NCBI RefSeq assembly: GCF_000219625.1 | Contig: NC_018217.1 | Coordinates: 682,001 to 746,000 of the forward strand | Direction of reading: 5' to 3' | Source of the DNA: Zymoseptoria tritici IPO323 | Taxonomy: Eukaryota; Ascomycota; Dothideomycetes; Mycosphaerellales; Mycosphaerellaceae | DNA: 64,000 nucleotides | Part shown: positions 1-10,681 of the stretch, piece by piece | Position numbering within the stretch: position 1 is the stretch's first letter | How the letters are laid out: every line of letters begins with the position of its first letter | Notes under the pieces: generated by a model | The model's database searches: none | Told to the model about the DNA's origin: nothing | Seen by the model: the letters and a program-made list of their open reading frames with translations, nothing else | Program-made: the position numbers and the translations under genes

Positions 1-1773
1 GCAGACATTGACCTCCCACGAACTACGGCTTTGCTGCACCCTCAGAATCCACACCAGCTGCTGCTTACAGTCCCATCATCGCAGCCCAAATCCGCGGATG
101 ATATCACGACCAGACCATTCTTGCAGACTTTCGACACTCGCCATTCTCGCCACATCACGCGCCAGGCTCTGACCCGAAACAACGTCACCGACTTCAGCCT
201 CGGCCCTGAGGACACGCCGATCGAGCCTCCAGATGTCTCTCACATCGCGATCAGTGCTGATGGTAACTGGCTTGCGACCGTGGACGACTGGTATCCGCCA
301 GGCACAGACCTTGCGCCCGGAGCTTGCGATCTGGACCACTATGACGCTCTGCAGGTGAAAGAACAACAGCTACAGCGACGAGAAGTGCATCTCAAATTCT
401 GGCACTGGAACGCTGCGGATGCCATCTGGACGTTGAGTACACGGGCCGATGCGCCGCATGCACGCTCCGCTTACGCAGATCTCGGTGCTGGAGCAGGTCG
501 TGTACTCCAGCTGAAGGCGGATCCTGCCTCGAACACGTTCGCTACGATGGGCGAGGATGGCTGCATGAAGCTCTGGCGTCCGAGAAGCCGTACTCGCCAT
601 GGTGTGCCGCTGAAGGACGAGAATGGTGAGATCTTGGTGGAGTGGGTGTGCAAGCGCAGTGTACCTTTGCACATTCCTACCGAGATCCCCGGTCGCGCAG
701 ACTCTCCATTAGACGACGACGCGATGGATGAAGACGTCAAAGACGTCAATGCGCTTGCCGAACCAGCCGGCCAGCCCAATGGAAACGAGGTTGCGAAGTC
801 GCAGCTGCAAGTGACAGCCGAGAGTCTGGCCGTCATCGCAGTCGACGACAAGGAGAACTCGCCGTCGATCCTTGCGGCTACCCTCTCCTTTTCACCGGAC
901 GGCTCCCTCGTAGCCTGCGGTCAAGTCGCCGGCCCCAACAGCGACACCTCGCATCCCCTCCTGCACTTCATCTCCACCTCCACCGGTAGCATCGTCGCCA
1001 GCAAATCCGGCCTCGTGGCGCCCGACGAAGAACTCATCGATACCGGTTTTCTTGACCGCTACTTCATCACCCTTTCGGTCGGCACGGTCCGAGTCTGGAA
1101 TCTCGTGGATGACAGCCATCACTACTCCATCGCCCTGATGGGCGACGATGACGATCAACAAGATGCTATGCTGGCGGTCAACGAAGCGGATGAGACTTTT
1201 GCCATCGTCAGCACTGCGCCAATGTTCAAGACGGATGTGCGTGTGCCGCGAGTGGAAGTGTACTCACCGCGCCGACCGCAAAGTCTCTTCATGGCGGAAT
1301 TCTCAGAGACGCCAGTGGCTCTGCTGGCCGCGAAGGGTGTGAAGGGATACACGGTCTTGTTTGAGGATGGCACGATTCGAAAAGTGCACTCGACTGTTAC
1401 CAGCGTGCGGAGTGGACTGTTGGAGAACTTGGGTCATGATGCTGAAGACGAGTCCGTACAGCCACCTGCTGCTGCGACTATTGCAGAGGGTGCATTTACA
1501 CCTCTGCCGACCGCGGCGGAGACTCTGGCGCTCATTCAGGGCAAGGACGGAGAGGACGCGGAGCTCACAGGCGCGCTGGGAAGTCTGGCGTTCGAGGAAG
1601 GCGAGGATGATCGTCCTGTCGTTCGACCGGAGCAGTTGGCGAGCATCTTCGATGTTGGGCAGAGTTCCGCGATGCCGCCCGTGGCGGACATGTTTGCCGC
1701 TGTTATTGGATTGTATGGGCGCAAACCAAGGACAAGGAGAGAAGAGGTTGGGGATGCAATGGAGCTGGCGTAG
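1..1773 (+). CDS. UTP17: WD-repeat U3 snoRNP protein, UTP17/NAN1 (WDR75) type, 5' partial
   Basis: The frame is open to the left edge, so the start lies outside the window; the visible 590 codons end at TAG 1771-1773. The protein shows degenerate WD40 blades (for example HLKFWHW and CMKLWRP near the visible N-terminus, then a later VRVWNL blade). It ends with a conserved-looking block around PEQLASIFDVG and VADMFAAVIGLYGRKP, which fits the C-terminus of fungal Nan1/Utp17. In yeast this protein belongs to the t-UTP subcomplex of the SSU processome, which couples rDNA transcription to early 18S pre-rRNA processing in the nucleolus. An acidic linker (about codons 237-265) interrupts the propeller. 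The family call rests on the tail motif and overall layout; another nucleolar WD protein is possible. Confidence 0.62.
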   Translation, partial: ADIDLPRTTALLHPQNPHQLLLTVPSSQPKSADDITTRPFLQTFDTRHSRHITRQALTRNNVTDFSLGPEDTPIEPPDVSHIAISADGNWLATVDDWYPPGTDLAPGACDLDHYDALQVKEQQLQRREVHLKFWHWNAADAIWTLSTRADAPHARSAYADLGAGAGRVLQLKADPASNTFATMGEDGCMKLWRPRSRTRHGVPLKDENGEILVEWVCKRSVPLHIPTEIPGRADSPLDDDAMDEDVKDVNALAEPAGQPNGNEVAKSQLQVTAESLAVIAVDDKENSPSILAATLSFSPDGSLVACGQVAGPNSDTSHPLLHFISTSTGSIVASKSGLVAPDEELIDTGFLDRYFITLSVGTVRVWNLVDDSHHYSIALMGDDDDQQDAMLAVNEADETFAIVSTAPMFKTDVRVPRVEVYSPRRPQSLFMAEFSETPVALLAAKGVKGYTVLFEDGTIRKVHSTVTSVRSGLLENLGHDAEDESVQPPAAATIAEGAFTPLPTAAETLALIQGKDGEDAELTGALGSLAFEEGEDDRPVVRPEQLASIFDVGQSSAMPPVADMFAAVIGLYGRKPRTRREEVGDAMELA

Positions 1774-2185
1774 ATGAGGTGAGAGTGTACACATGTACAG
1801 AATGAATATGACGGATTTGTGCAATGTAGACGTGCATATCATTGTGTCCTCCGTGATCACTGCATTCACCTCGACTCGTCATTTGGCTTCGGCAAAATTC
1901 ATCGTGATGTCGTCTCAAGCCGTGGCCTGAATATCCTCTAGCTACAAGGTTTGCCTCTGCCATATTGGTCCCGAAGTCATCTCGACCTGTGTTCCTGACG
2001 CGACAATGTCGACAGCGTCGATCGCAAGTCCTCACGAGACGGTGCATCCGGAGAGCGGTGACTACAGAACGCCGCTTTCGCTTGCACTTTGCAGCGATCA
2101 GGGCCTCGCACTGGACAACCTCTTCCGGCCGAGACTTATCTGGTTCCTCCATTCGTTTTGTTTACCGTACACCTTCAACGCCGCC
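1774..2185. other. convergent intergenic region
   Basis: About 410 bases between the stop codons of the UTP17-like gene and TSR2. It should hold both 3' UTRs. I see no further gene or repeat. Confidence 0.6.
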
Positions 2186-2806
2186 TCATCGTCCACCTCT
2201 TTTCTTAATCGGCACCTTGGTAAACCCATCATTGTCCACCTCCGGCACGGGCTTTTCCTTCGGCGCAGCAGCAGGAACAAGCAACGGCACTCCACCCATC
2301 TCCTCATCCTCGTCGCCATCCTCCTCTTCAAATCCATTCCATTCCGTCCCATCGTCCTCAGCCTCTTGATTCACCTCCACCAGCGCCACACTCCCCTTCA
2401 TCTGCCCGCGTCCTCTATACCTCATCTCCACCTCCCTCGCCGCATCCAACGTCCTCTCCTCCACCAACCTCTTCTTCACCGCTAAGATATCCCTCGCGAC
2501 TTGCACCTCACTCTCGTCTTCCACATTACAGTCGAACTCATCCTGCATGATCTGTAGCAGGACGCATTCCAGTTCTTCGGCGTCGGGGGTGGAGGTCGTG
2601 AGGAGGTCGGAGATGGCGCCGGCGAACCAGTCGCGTTTGTCTGGAGACGAGGGACCGCCCCAGAGGTTGGTGACGGCGACGTGGAGCGGGTGCCAGAGGG
2701 AGAGGAGGTACCAGATGCTGTGGTCAAAGGCGGTTTCGAGTTGTTCGGGCGAAGGTCCGTTTGTGGGATTTGGTGTGGGACCTGTGGGAGCTGTGATTGT
2801 GGACAT
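2186..2806 (-). CDS. TSR2: pre-rRNA processing protein TSR2
   Basis: An uninterrupted frame of 206 codons from ATG 2806; the frame extends further up only through a TTG, so the ATG is preferred. The N-terminal half carries the WGG signature (TNLWGGPSSPDKRDWFAG) typical of Tsr2, then LLQIMQDEFDCNVEDESE. The C-terminal third is strongly acidic (GFEEEDGDEDEE) and ends in a short basic tail. Tsr2 is the escortin that chaperones eS26 (Rps26) into pre-40S particles and is needed for late 20S to 18S processing; the acidic tail suits binding of a basic ribosomal protein. It converges on another ribosome-biogenesis gene and diverges from the lipase gene to its right. Confidence 0.85.
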   Translation of the reverse strand: MSTITAPTGPTPNPTNGPSPEQLETAFDHSIWYLLSLWHPLHVAVTNLWGGPSSPDKRDWFAGAISDLLTTSTPDAEELECVLLQIMQDEFDCNVEDESEVQVARDILAVKKRLVEERTLDAAREVEMRYRGRGQMKGSVALVEVNQEAEDDGTEWNGFEEEDGDEDEEMGGVPLLVPAAAPKEKPVPEVDNDGFTKVPIKKRGGR

Positions 2807-3499
2807 GTTGGGTGGTAATGGTTGTGGGAGAGACAGTCGGTGTGGGTGTGGGTTGCAAGTGAACGTCTTCAAAGCTCAAGTCTGTCTGATCTTCCCCACC
2901 TTGAGCTCGACAACTTTTTCTCCAAGCCGGCGATTTGACCCTGCAGATGACCCGGCCTTGAGTCCTGCGACTGTTGATTGGCTGCTTCAGCTACCAGCAC
3001 AAGCAGCTCACTCCGCAGTGAGATGGCAAACGCAATAGCAGGGATTGTCGACAGATTGACTGGACGATGAGACGAGTTGATGATGTCTGCTACATTGGCC
3101 CGCAGATGTCCATTGTTGTGTTGGAACACATCTGTGCATCTGTTCAATGTTCTATCGCGTTGCTCTGTTTCACCAACCATGTTTACGAAGATATGACGGG
3201 AGCGGTCCTAGCTTCGCTGCTTCACTCCTTTTACACTTCGGCCGGCCGTGTGGACTCGACCTGCTCTGCATTCCCTGTCTCATCTCCCGTCTCATAACTT
3301 CTTTTCGACCCGCGAAACCTCACCTCGGTGCTTCCAACGAAGATGTGCCGTCCACCGTCGCAGTGATGGATCGCGTGGACTGACCGGAAGAGCACCTCTG
3401 AGCATATTTCGCCTGCGACCCGGCTTCTGCGAGCGGTGACTCTGAAACACCGAATACACGATAAACGCCGACGCGACAAAGAGGCACGTCACCTCCACA
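2807..3499. promoter_or_regulatory. divergent promoter between TSR2 and lipase genes
   Basis: About 690 bases separating two outward-facing start codons. The stretch just before 3500 is C/A-rich, as usual for a fungal 5' UTR (ACCTCCACA before the ATG). No third gene was found. Confidence 0.5.
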
Positions 3500-6400
3500 A
3501 TGCCCTTCAACACCTTCAGCGTCGCGACTGCGATCGCTCCCGGCGTCGTGGAGACATATCTCTCACACTATTTCAACCGAAAGCCGCTCAAGCAGAAGCC
3601 CACTGCACACATTTCCTACCACGAGGGCCTCCGCCTGATCCGTGCCTTTCTCGACTACGGATCCAAACACACCGTCGAGGACTTGCAAGCCTTCACTGCC
3701 CAGTGGGTGCCGGTGCCCACATGGGTCCGTACGATCGACATCGAGATTCCGCCTCAATTCCTCACGCGCAGCGCGAACATCCTCAAGAAACAGCTTGGAC
3801 ACTCGATCGATGTCGTGGGTGGAGAGACATGGTGGCAATGGCGCCGTCCGGAGAGCCCTCTACACGCCGAATGGATCGAGATGAAGAAGGACTTCAACGA
3901 GCGGAAACGTGAGGGAGTCAAGTGTGATCGCGTCATTCTCTACGTGCACGGCGGCGCGTACTACTTTGGAAGTGTGGACGAACATCGATACCAGATGCAG
4001 CGGCATGCGCGGAAATTGAAGGCTAGAGTCCTGACTCCGAGATACCGGCTGGCACCTCAGTTCCCATTCCCTTGCGGACTGTACGATTGCATCGCGACAT
4101 ACTTCTACCTGCTGGAGCACTTTGAGCCGAATCAGATCTTGTTTGCGGGAGACTCGGCAGGTGGAGGGATGGTGCTGAGTATGTTGGTGACATTGCGAGA
4201 TCAAGGCTGTGTGATGCCGGCCGGAACGATCTTGCTCTCGCCGTGGGTGGATCTGACACATTCGTTTCCTTCTGTGGCCGGTAATGGAGAAGGAGACTAC
4301 ATTCCGCCATATGGGTTTCATCACAAGCCTTCGATGGCATGGCCGCCGCCGGTTGAAAGCGAGGACACGAAGAAGAGCGAGAGAAAGTTCACACAACCAA
4401 CGGAACAGCCATTCGACGTGGTGGAGCTGCCTGCGACAATAGAATCAGGCATGACGGGCAAGAATCGCAGTCAAGACAATCTGTTGAAGAATGCTGCGAG
4501 AGAAGAGAAGGAAAAGCCCACAGTTCCATTGAACCAAGTTCCTGGACTTGGTGAAAGGCTGGAGATCAGCATCGACGACAAGCTGATAATCATTCGAGAA
4601 CAGCTGCAGCTGTATGCGAAGAACGAGCTGCTGTCGCATCCTCTCGTGTCGCCTGTGCAGCAGCCGTCATTGGGCGGCCTTCCTCCAATGCTCATTCAGG
4701 TTGGAGGCGCTGAGCTGCTGCGTGACGAACAGATCTATCTAGCGCACAAGGCTGCCAGTCCGAGACAATTCCCACCGAGCGAAGCAATTCTCAGCAAATA
4801 CGATCCTCAAAGAACTGTACTCAATCAGTACCCGCCCACGGACGTCCAACTACAAGTCTGGGAGGATCTGTGCCACGTTCCGCATACGCTCTCGTTCACA
4901 CGACCGGCCAAGTACATGTATCGCTCAGTGGCTCAATTCGGAGCTTGGGCGCTCGCGCGAGCACAGCACAAAGGCATTGAAATTCTGGATGACGACGATG
5001 TCTCCATCATCAGCAACGGTTCAGAGAATGAGAAGGACGATGATTCTCCCACGAGCAAGACAACGGGAACAAGCGGTAAATCGCTCGGCAGCATTGGAGC
5101 AGAAGGAGTTTCTTCAAATCAGTACAAAAGCAAATCCGTCGGAGCAGTGGGTAAAGCCGGAGATCAGCTACCGCCCTTCAAGGATCACATGATTCGGCAG
5201 CGTGTGGACCGCCATGGAACAATCTTTCCGCTTCCTCTGCAGTCGGAGATCGCGAGCTTGCACTTGGACCCCGCCAGCATCGGAGCCATCAAATCGGGAC
5301 CTGTCCGGAAATTCCTGGCGAAGAGGAATGAGAGTCAGTTGAAGTTCGCCAGCGAGTATAAGAAAATCGCCAAGAAGCGGACGAAGGAGCTCGAGAAGGG
5401 CTATGATAAGCCTGAGCAGGGAGAGTCTCCGCCACCGTCCGCGATTGTCAACCGGAAGCGGAAGGGTGTCGTGCCGGAGGAGAAAAAGCGAGGCAAGAGT
5501 TGGGGTCTGGCGATGTGGACAGGATGGGGAAGTTCCCACGACGAGAACACCATCGAGCGCGAAGAGAAGGTGGCGCAGGAGAGAGCCGACAATTCGCGGC
5601 CTGCCACCGCGACCGGTCTTGCTACCGACAGGAACACGACCCCAGGAAGCCCTGTCCAGGAGTCTTCTCTGGCCGCGCAGCGCAACAGCGACGGTGTGAG
5701 CGCACTCAGAATTCCCGAGAGTACCGCGGACGCCGCGACGAAAAAGCAACGCCGAACATCGAGCGCCAGTGTATTCTCGAAGTCTGCCAACAAAGGCAAG
5801 GACAGAGAAGGCGAGGAGGCCCGACCCAAGAGCTCCTATCGTCGTGTCACCGATGCCGGGCAGACTGGCAACGACGGGAATGGCCCCAACGTGCCAAATG
5901 TCCCACAGTCGCCGACATTCAGCCTCGCCAGTCCAACGCAGTTTTCCGCCCCATCTCCACTCTGGAATGACAATCGCCGTTCAAGCAACGCTTCGGCGAT
6001 GCAGGACTTCCCCGAAGTGGTAGATGCCCGCACAACCAGACCTTCGCCGAACGCTCTAGCCTATGTTCCCAGCATGGGTGACACTGGCAAGGAGGCGGTC
6101 CAAGTGCCCGGCAGCAACAACACCTACCTCAACGCGAACAGCTCTCGGCCTCACAACGGCACTGTTGCCTATCCCTTCAAGCTTGGACGAGGCGGCAAAG
6201 ATCACCCAGGAAGAGCCCAATCACCGAATCCTTCGACCATGACTCTCGACAGCCAGCATGACAGGGACAGTGTCCACGCGGGGCCGATCGCCACCGGAAC
6301 GCTTGCACCTGCAGAATTACCTTCAAGTGTGGAGCCTAGTGAACTCGCGGAGCTCGGCCACCAACAAGCTGAAACAGCGATCGCCGTCCCAACGGGGGAA

Positions 6401-7273
6401 GCCGGCACGTCGTCGGGCAATGCTAGTCCAGTGGAGGACTTTCAATTCGAGACAATCACGTCCACAACCTCGCCGATACGCGACCGACCTGTGAGTTTCC
6501 TGTCCGACGACCCCACTCTCAAATACATAAAATCGCTCGGCGACGACGGTGGCGTCAGTCCCGTCCTTGAGACACCTCCCGCTCTGGTTCCATCGTCTGC
6601 GACATCCACCGCCAGACCGTACAGCAACAACAAATTCGAGTCGAGAGATTCCAGGTTGGGACACCTTGGTCCAGACGGCATGCCTACCAGTGCGTGGAGC
6701 TGGCGTTCAAAGCCCTCCGTGTCTTCGCAACTCGTTCCGAGCAGACCCAGCACGGCTGAAGCATCAGATGAAGACACGAAACCCGCCGCCGGCTTCTTCA
6801 AGCTGCGCAATCCCGTCTACGATCCTCGGGTCGGCGGTCCCCCACCAACCAACACCTCACAGCAATCGGTATCAGCTGGCGATATCACTCCACCATCGTC
6901 AGCAGTGCCCTTCAAGATGCGCCACACGATTTACGATGCCAAGGTCGCACCACCCGGTAGCACTGCGCCTGGACAGTCAAGTGAAGCCATTCCGAGCCTG
7001 CCGAGCAGTCGATCCTCTGCACACACCTTCAACGAGCAAGCGTCCTCCCGTCCAACCTCCGACACCCCACCTCCTCCGCCTCCCAAAGACGACAATCGAT
7101 TACGAAGTAACAGCGCTGCTGCGAAGGGTATGCTGGACATCAAGGGAGGTTCGACCTCGGTCGAGAATGGAGCTGTGCGGACCAATGGTCATGCCAACGG
7201 ACACTCGGAGAGTCAGCGACCACCACTTGAGTCTTTCATGACTGCGAGGGAGGATTTGAGGAACGAGAGGTAG
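3500..7273 (+). CDS. HSL-type alpha/beta-hydrolase (lipase/esterase) with long disordered tail
   Basis: A single exon of 1257 codons starting at ATG 3500. Residues about 145-220 hold the hormone-sensitive-lipase signatures: the oxyanion motif HGGAYYFGS (His about 150) and the nucleophile elbow FAGDSAGGG (Ser about 219). A candidate catalytic His lies in EDLCHVPHTL (about 455-462). A polar insert of about 120 residues separates LLSPWVDLTHSF from the C-terminal half of the fold. From about residue 490 to the end the protein is low-complexity Ser/Pro/Thr/Lys sequence with no recognisable domain, except a repeated motif (FFKLRNPVYDPRV about 1098 and PFKMRHTIYDAKV about 1136). It is likely a lipid- or ester-hydrolysing enzyme; the substrate is unknown. 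Family members with only the catalytic domain are usually 300-450 residues, so the tail is the odd part. Confidence 0.85.
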   Translation: MPFNTFSVATAIAPGVVETYLSHYFNRKPLKQKPTAHISYHEGLRLIRAFLDYGSKHTVEDLQAFTAQWVPVPTWVRTIDIEIPPQFLTRSANILKKQLGHSIDVVGGETWWQWRRPESPLHAEWIEMKKDFNERKREGVKCDRVILYVHGGAYYFGSVDEHRYQMQRHARKLKARVLTPRYRLAPQFPFPCGLYDCIATYFYLLEHFEPNQILFAGDSAGGGMVLSMLVTLRDQGCVMPAGTILLSPWVDLTHSFPSVAGNGEGDYIPPYGFHHKPSMAWPPPVESEDTKKSERKFTQPTEQPFDVVELPATIESGMTGKNRSQDNLLKNAAREEKEKPTVPLNQVPGLGERLEISIDDKLIIIREQLQLYAKNELLSHPLVSPVQQPSLGGLPPMLIQVGGAELLRDEQIYLAHKAASPRQFPPSEAILSKYDPQRTVLNQYPPTDVQLQVWEDLCHVPHTLSFTRPAKYMYRSVAQFGAWALARAQHKGIEILDDDDVSIISNGSENEKDDDSPTSKTTGTSGKSLGSIGAEGVSSNQYKSKSVGAVGKAGDQLPPFKDHMIRQRVDRHGTIFPLPLQSEIASLHLDPASIGAIKSGPVRKFLAKRNESQLKFASEYKKIAKKRTKELEKGYDKPEQGESPPPSAIVNRKRKGVVPEEKKRGKSWGLAMWTGWGSSHDENTIEREEKVAQERADNSRPATATGLATDRNTTPGSPVQESSLAAQRNSDGVSALRIPESTADAATKKQRRTSSASVFSKSANKGKDREGEEARPKSSYRRVTDAGQTGNDGNGPNVPNVPQSPTFSLASPTQFSAPSPLWNDNRRSSNASAMQDFPEVVDARTTRPSPNALAYVPSMGDTGKEAVQVPGSNNTYLNANSSRPHNGTVAYPFKLGRGGKDHPGRAQSPNPSTMTLDSQHDRDSVHAGPIATGTLAPAELPSSVEPSELAELGHQQAETAIAVPTGEAGTSSGNASPVEDFQFETITSTTSPIRDRPVSFLSDDPTLKYIKSLGDDGGVSPVLETPPALVPSSATSTARPYSNNKFESRDSRLGHLGPDGMPTSAWSWRSKPSVSSQLVPSRPSTAEASDEDTKPAAGFFKLRNPVYDPRVGGPPPTNTSQQSVSAGDITPPSSAVPFKMRHTIYDAKVAPPGSTAPGQSSEAIPSLPSSRSSAHTFNEQASSRPTSDTPPPPPPKDDNRLRSNSAAAKGMLDIKGGSTSVENGAVRTNGHANGHSESQRPPLESFMTAREDLRNER

Positions 7274-8146
7274 ATGTGGCGAGAGACGAAAGAGCAGGAT
7301 GGCCGCAAGGCACCGCACCAGATGAAGAATGGTACACACCACTTCCCACGGAGGGTCATGCAGAAAGAGCATGGATGACATCGCGGGTTGCATTACAGTC
7401 TCACCAGCAGAGAATGAGGACCTCCAGCTACAAAGAGATGACATACCAAACGAACGAATTTCATGAGAGGGAGCATGGGATATGGACAATGTGTGCACTG
7501 TGTGAGAGATACCAGAGTTTGAGGGAAGAAAGTTGAGACTGTGGATACTTTAGCCTGAACTGTTCCACCGTACTGCTCTCTGCAGTTGCGGAAGTTTTTG
7601 CATGTCGCATCGCTGCCTTTCTCGTTCCTGGTCAATCGTCAGCTGCACTCATGATCTTTGTGCTGCGCTCGTCCCAGTACTCGACAGTGCAGTCCATTTT
7701 CACACATACGTAGGTGTACATGTAGACATGGTCTGCATCTTCCCAAGTAGAACGACCGGCTACAAGGCTCTCTAAACCCCTGATCCTTCCATCCGACGAA
7801 ATCTGGAGAAAGCAAAGCCACTGGTGACTGGCCAATGAAAAGACATGCATTTGCCGCTCTCCGCAATATCCGATCCGACCTCCACCTTTGGAGGCTCTGG
7901 ACTTGTTGACCGGAGAGTTTGGTATTTGTAGGGTTTGCCGCTCTGCTCTTGGGATTGCCATTCTGTTCCATTGCGGATCCGATTGAGAGAGCATACAAGT
8001 CGAAAGGTACTTCCTACACATCCTCTCCTTCACTCAAACTTTTTCCCCCCCTCTCCATTACCGCAGTCAGGACAGTGCCGGCCACTTCTCCCGAGCGAAC
8101 CTCATATCTCGTTCCTCGATTCGAGCTCGGAGAGCGATCTGTAACC
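7274..8146. other. intergenic region, 3' UTR plus promoter of the cytochrome b2-like gene
   Basis: About 870 bases without a supportable gene. The last 150 bases are pyrimidine-rich (CTCTCCTTCACTC near 8021 and a run of C and T near 8044), typical of a fungal core promoter and 5' UTR. Confidence 0.45.
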
Positions 8147-9785
8147 ATGAACCGCGACAGCAATAACAAGCAAGCCGTCCAGCTCAGTGGCGAGGAGATT
8201 GCAAAGCACAACAGCAGGGAGTCTTGCTGGGTCATCATCCACGGGAAAGCATACGATGTCACAGAGTGTACGTCTCCCGTCCACCTTTCTCGCTCTCCGT
8301 CAAGCAAACGATGTTAACGATTGTCCACAGTCCTACCAGAACATCCCGGCGGCCCCAAGATCATCCTCAAGTACGCCGGCAAAGATGCAACGGAGGAATA
8401 CGAGCCCATCCACCCGCCCGACACGCTCGACAAGTACCTCGACAAGAGCAAGCATCTCGGTGAGGTGAATATGCAGACGGTGGAGAAGGAGGAGAAGGAG
8501 GTGGATCCGGACGAGGTGGAGAGGCAGAAGCGGATCAAGGTCATGCCGATTTTGGAGCAGTGTTATAATTTGATGGATTTTGAGGCGGTGGCTAGGACGG
8601 TTATGAAGAAGACGGCGTGGGCATACTATTCGAGCGGTGCGGACGATGAAATTGTGAGTCTGGAGAGTGCGTGGTCTGCGTTTGCGCGGTGCATACTAAT
8701 GACTGGACTTTCAGACAATGAGGGAAAACCACAGCGCGTTCCACAAGATCTGGTTCCGACCCCGAATCCTTCAGGACGTCGAGCACATCGACTGCTCCAC
8801 CACCATGCTCGGAACAAAAGTCGACATCCCCTTCTACGTAACGGCCACCGCACTCGGCAAGTTAGGTAACCCGGAAGGTGAAGTGGTCCTCACCCGCGCC
8901 GCGAAGAAGCACAACGTAATTCAAATGATTCCGACCCTAGCCTCCTGCTCGTTTGACGAAATCGTCGACGCCAAGCAAGGAGACCAAGTCCAATGGCTGC
9001 AACTCTACGTCAACAAAAACCGCGACATCACCAAGCGTATCGTCGAGCACGCCGAGAAGCGCGGCTGCAAAGGCCTGTTCATCACCGTCGACGCACCTCA
9101 ACTCGGCCGGCGCGAGAAGGACATGCGGTCGAAGTTCTCAGACGTTGGGTCGAATGTGCAGAACACGGGTGGTGACTCGGTCGATCGATCTCAGGGTGCT
9201 GCACGCGCGATTTCGTCATTCATCGATCCGGCGTTGCAGTGGAGCGATCTTCCCTGGTTCTTGTCCATCACGAAGATGCCCATCATCCTCAAGGGCGTGC
9301 AGCGCGTGGAAGATGTCATTCGCGCAGTGGCAGCCGGCGTGCACGGCGTGGTACTCTCCAACCACGGCGGTCGCCAGCTGGACTTTGCCAGATCAGGAGT
9401 GGAAGTGCTCGCGGAGGTGATGCCCGAGCTACGACGACTGGGTCTCGAGAACCGAATCGAAGTCTACATCGATGGCGGAATCCGACGAGCAACGGACATC
9501 ATCAAGGCGCTATGCTTGGGCGCCAAGGGCGTGGGCATCGGCCGACCGTTCTTGTACGCCATGTCCGCGTACGGCCAGGCGGGCGTGGATCGTGCGATGC
9601 AGTTGTTGAAGGACGAGATGGAGATGAATATGCGGTTGATTGGGTGCAATGATGTGAGTCAATTGGGACCGGAGTTCTTGGATACGAGGGGTTTGAGCAT
9701 GCACACCACATCTGTGGCGGCGGACACGTTGAGCTTGAATGTGTATGATCCGTTGGTGGGACCGAAGATTACGGCGAAGTTGTAG
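8147..9785 (+). CDS. CYB2: flavocytochrome b2-type L-2-hydroxyacid dehydrogenase (L-lactate dehydrogenase, cytochrome)
   Basis: Three exons: 8147-8267, 8331-8653, 8715-9785 (504 residues). Intron 1 interrupts the cytochrome b5 domain between DVTE and FLPEHPGG. Residues about 8-85 form the b5 heme domain with the heme-ligand motif EHPGG and a second His in YEPIHP. The FMN-dependent (beta/alpha)8 barrel follows: YYSSGADDE (active-site Tyr), LQLYVN (Tyr), TVDAPQLGRREKD, ILKGV (Lys), SNHGGRQLD (catalytic His and Arg) and DGGIRRATD / GAKGVGIGRPFLY (phosphate site). The family oxidises L-lactate or a related 2-hydroxyacid and passes electrons through heme to cytochrome c. No clear mitochondrial presequence precedes the b5 domain, unlike yeast Cyb2, so a cytosolic location or another 2-hydroxyacid substrate is possible. 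Confidence 0.9.
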
Positions 9786-10147
9786 ATGAGAAGTAATCTT
9801 GATCGCCTTATATCTCAACGTCACCCTCCTCTGCTACGATCACAGTCTGCTCGCAGACGCTAGACAGCACTACATCAAACTTGCACGCACGATTGCAGCT
9901 CACGCTGCGGGAGCTTCACAGCAGAAACACAGCTCGAGTCCTCACTTGCCTCGCATCGGCGCAATAAAACTTGCAGGGCCCGTTGGTTCGCCAGAGGTAA
10001 GCAGGCTGTGCAAGCGAGCAGATGAACACCGGACGATTGACACGCAACAGCGACGATGGAACTTGGAGCTGTACAGACGGTGCAATAGCTGCATTGTCTG
10101 CGATGCGATGCGAGAGAGAGAGACGACACGGTTTGTTCTCATTGCAG
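9786..10147. other. intergenic region
   Basis: About 360 bases downstream of the dehydrogenase. No gene or repeat is supported; it probably holds the 3' UTRs of the flanking genes. Confidence 0.4.
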
Positions 10148-10681
10148 TCACGAAGCCTTGCTTCTACACAAAGTCCGTCCAGTGTGCTTGATCGTCCATG
10201 ACTCTTCGATTTTTCTTTCAAAAAGTCCTTCATCTCCTTGGCCGCCGTGTCGCCCTCCGCCGAGACTAGGTGATACACTACGATTCGCTCTGTTGACCTT
10301 CAGGAGAGCATTGAGGAGCGTATCCTCCACCTGGTAAGGATCAGCGACGCTCAGACAACAAGGCGATAGGGAGCATGCGCTGCAGAGACTTCTTACCCGG
10401 GAGCGGACCACGCTGCTGGCGCGGAGGGAGAAAAGTAAGGGCTCAGTGTAGCGGTCGCGCGTTTGGGTCCGTTGCGGATTCTGCCATCGCACTGGTGGAG
10501 CGTGGGTTAGCTCAAAGCGAAGGGTTGCGGCAAGGAAGGACGTCCTTCCGCAGCAGGGAGTTCTAGTGGCGCATGTGCCTTGGCTTGGATCACGGGTGTT
10601 GACGCAGCAGATGTCGTTGGTGGCCATGGCGAGATCGATGGAGGCGGCGATCAGAGCCATGGAGAAAGTGGTGAGCTTCAT
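10148..10681 (-). CDS. possible small secreted cysteine-containing protein (exon structure uncertain)
   Basis: From ATG 10681 the frame begins with a plausible signal peptide (MKLTTFSMALIAASIDLAMA). A short mature start follows with five cysteines in about 20 residues (ICC, GTC, TPCC). Further on the sequence stops looking protein-like, which suggests introns. A good intron with GTAAGA donor, CTGAT branch and TTACCAG acceptor spans 10396-10331; it is 66 bases, so the frame stays open with or without it. A second possible intron of about 50 bases (atypical GTCCTT donor, GCTAAC branch, CCACCAG acceptor) would end the protein at about 60 residues. I trust the first 46 codons most. No family is recognised. 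Confidence 0.35.
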   Translation of the reverse strand: MKLTTFSMALIAASIDLAMATNDICCVNTRDPSQGTCATRTPCCGRTSFLAATLRFELTHAPPVRWQNPQRTQTRDRYTEPLLFSLRASSVVRSRVRSLCSACSLSPCCLSVADPYQVEDTLLNALLKVNRANRSVSPSLGGGRHGGQGDEGLFERKIEESWTIKHTGRTLCRSKAS

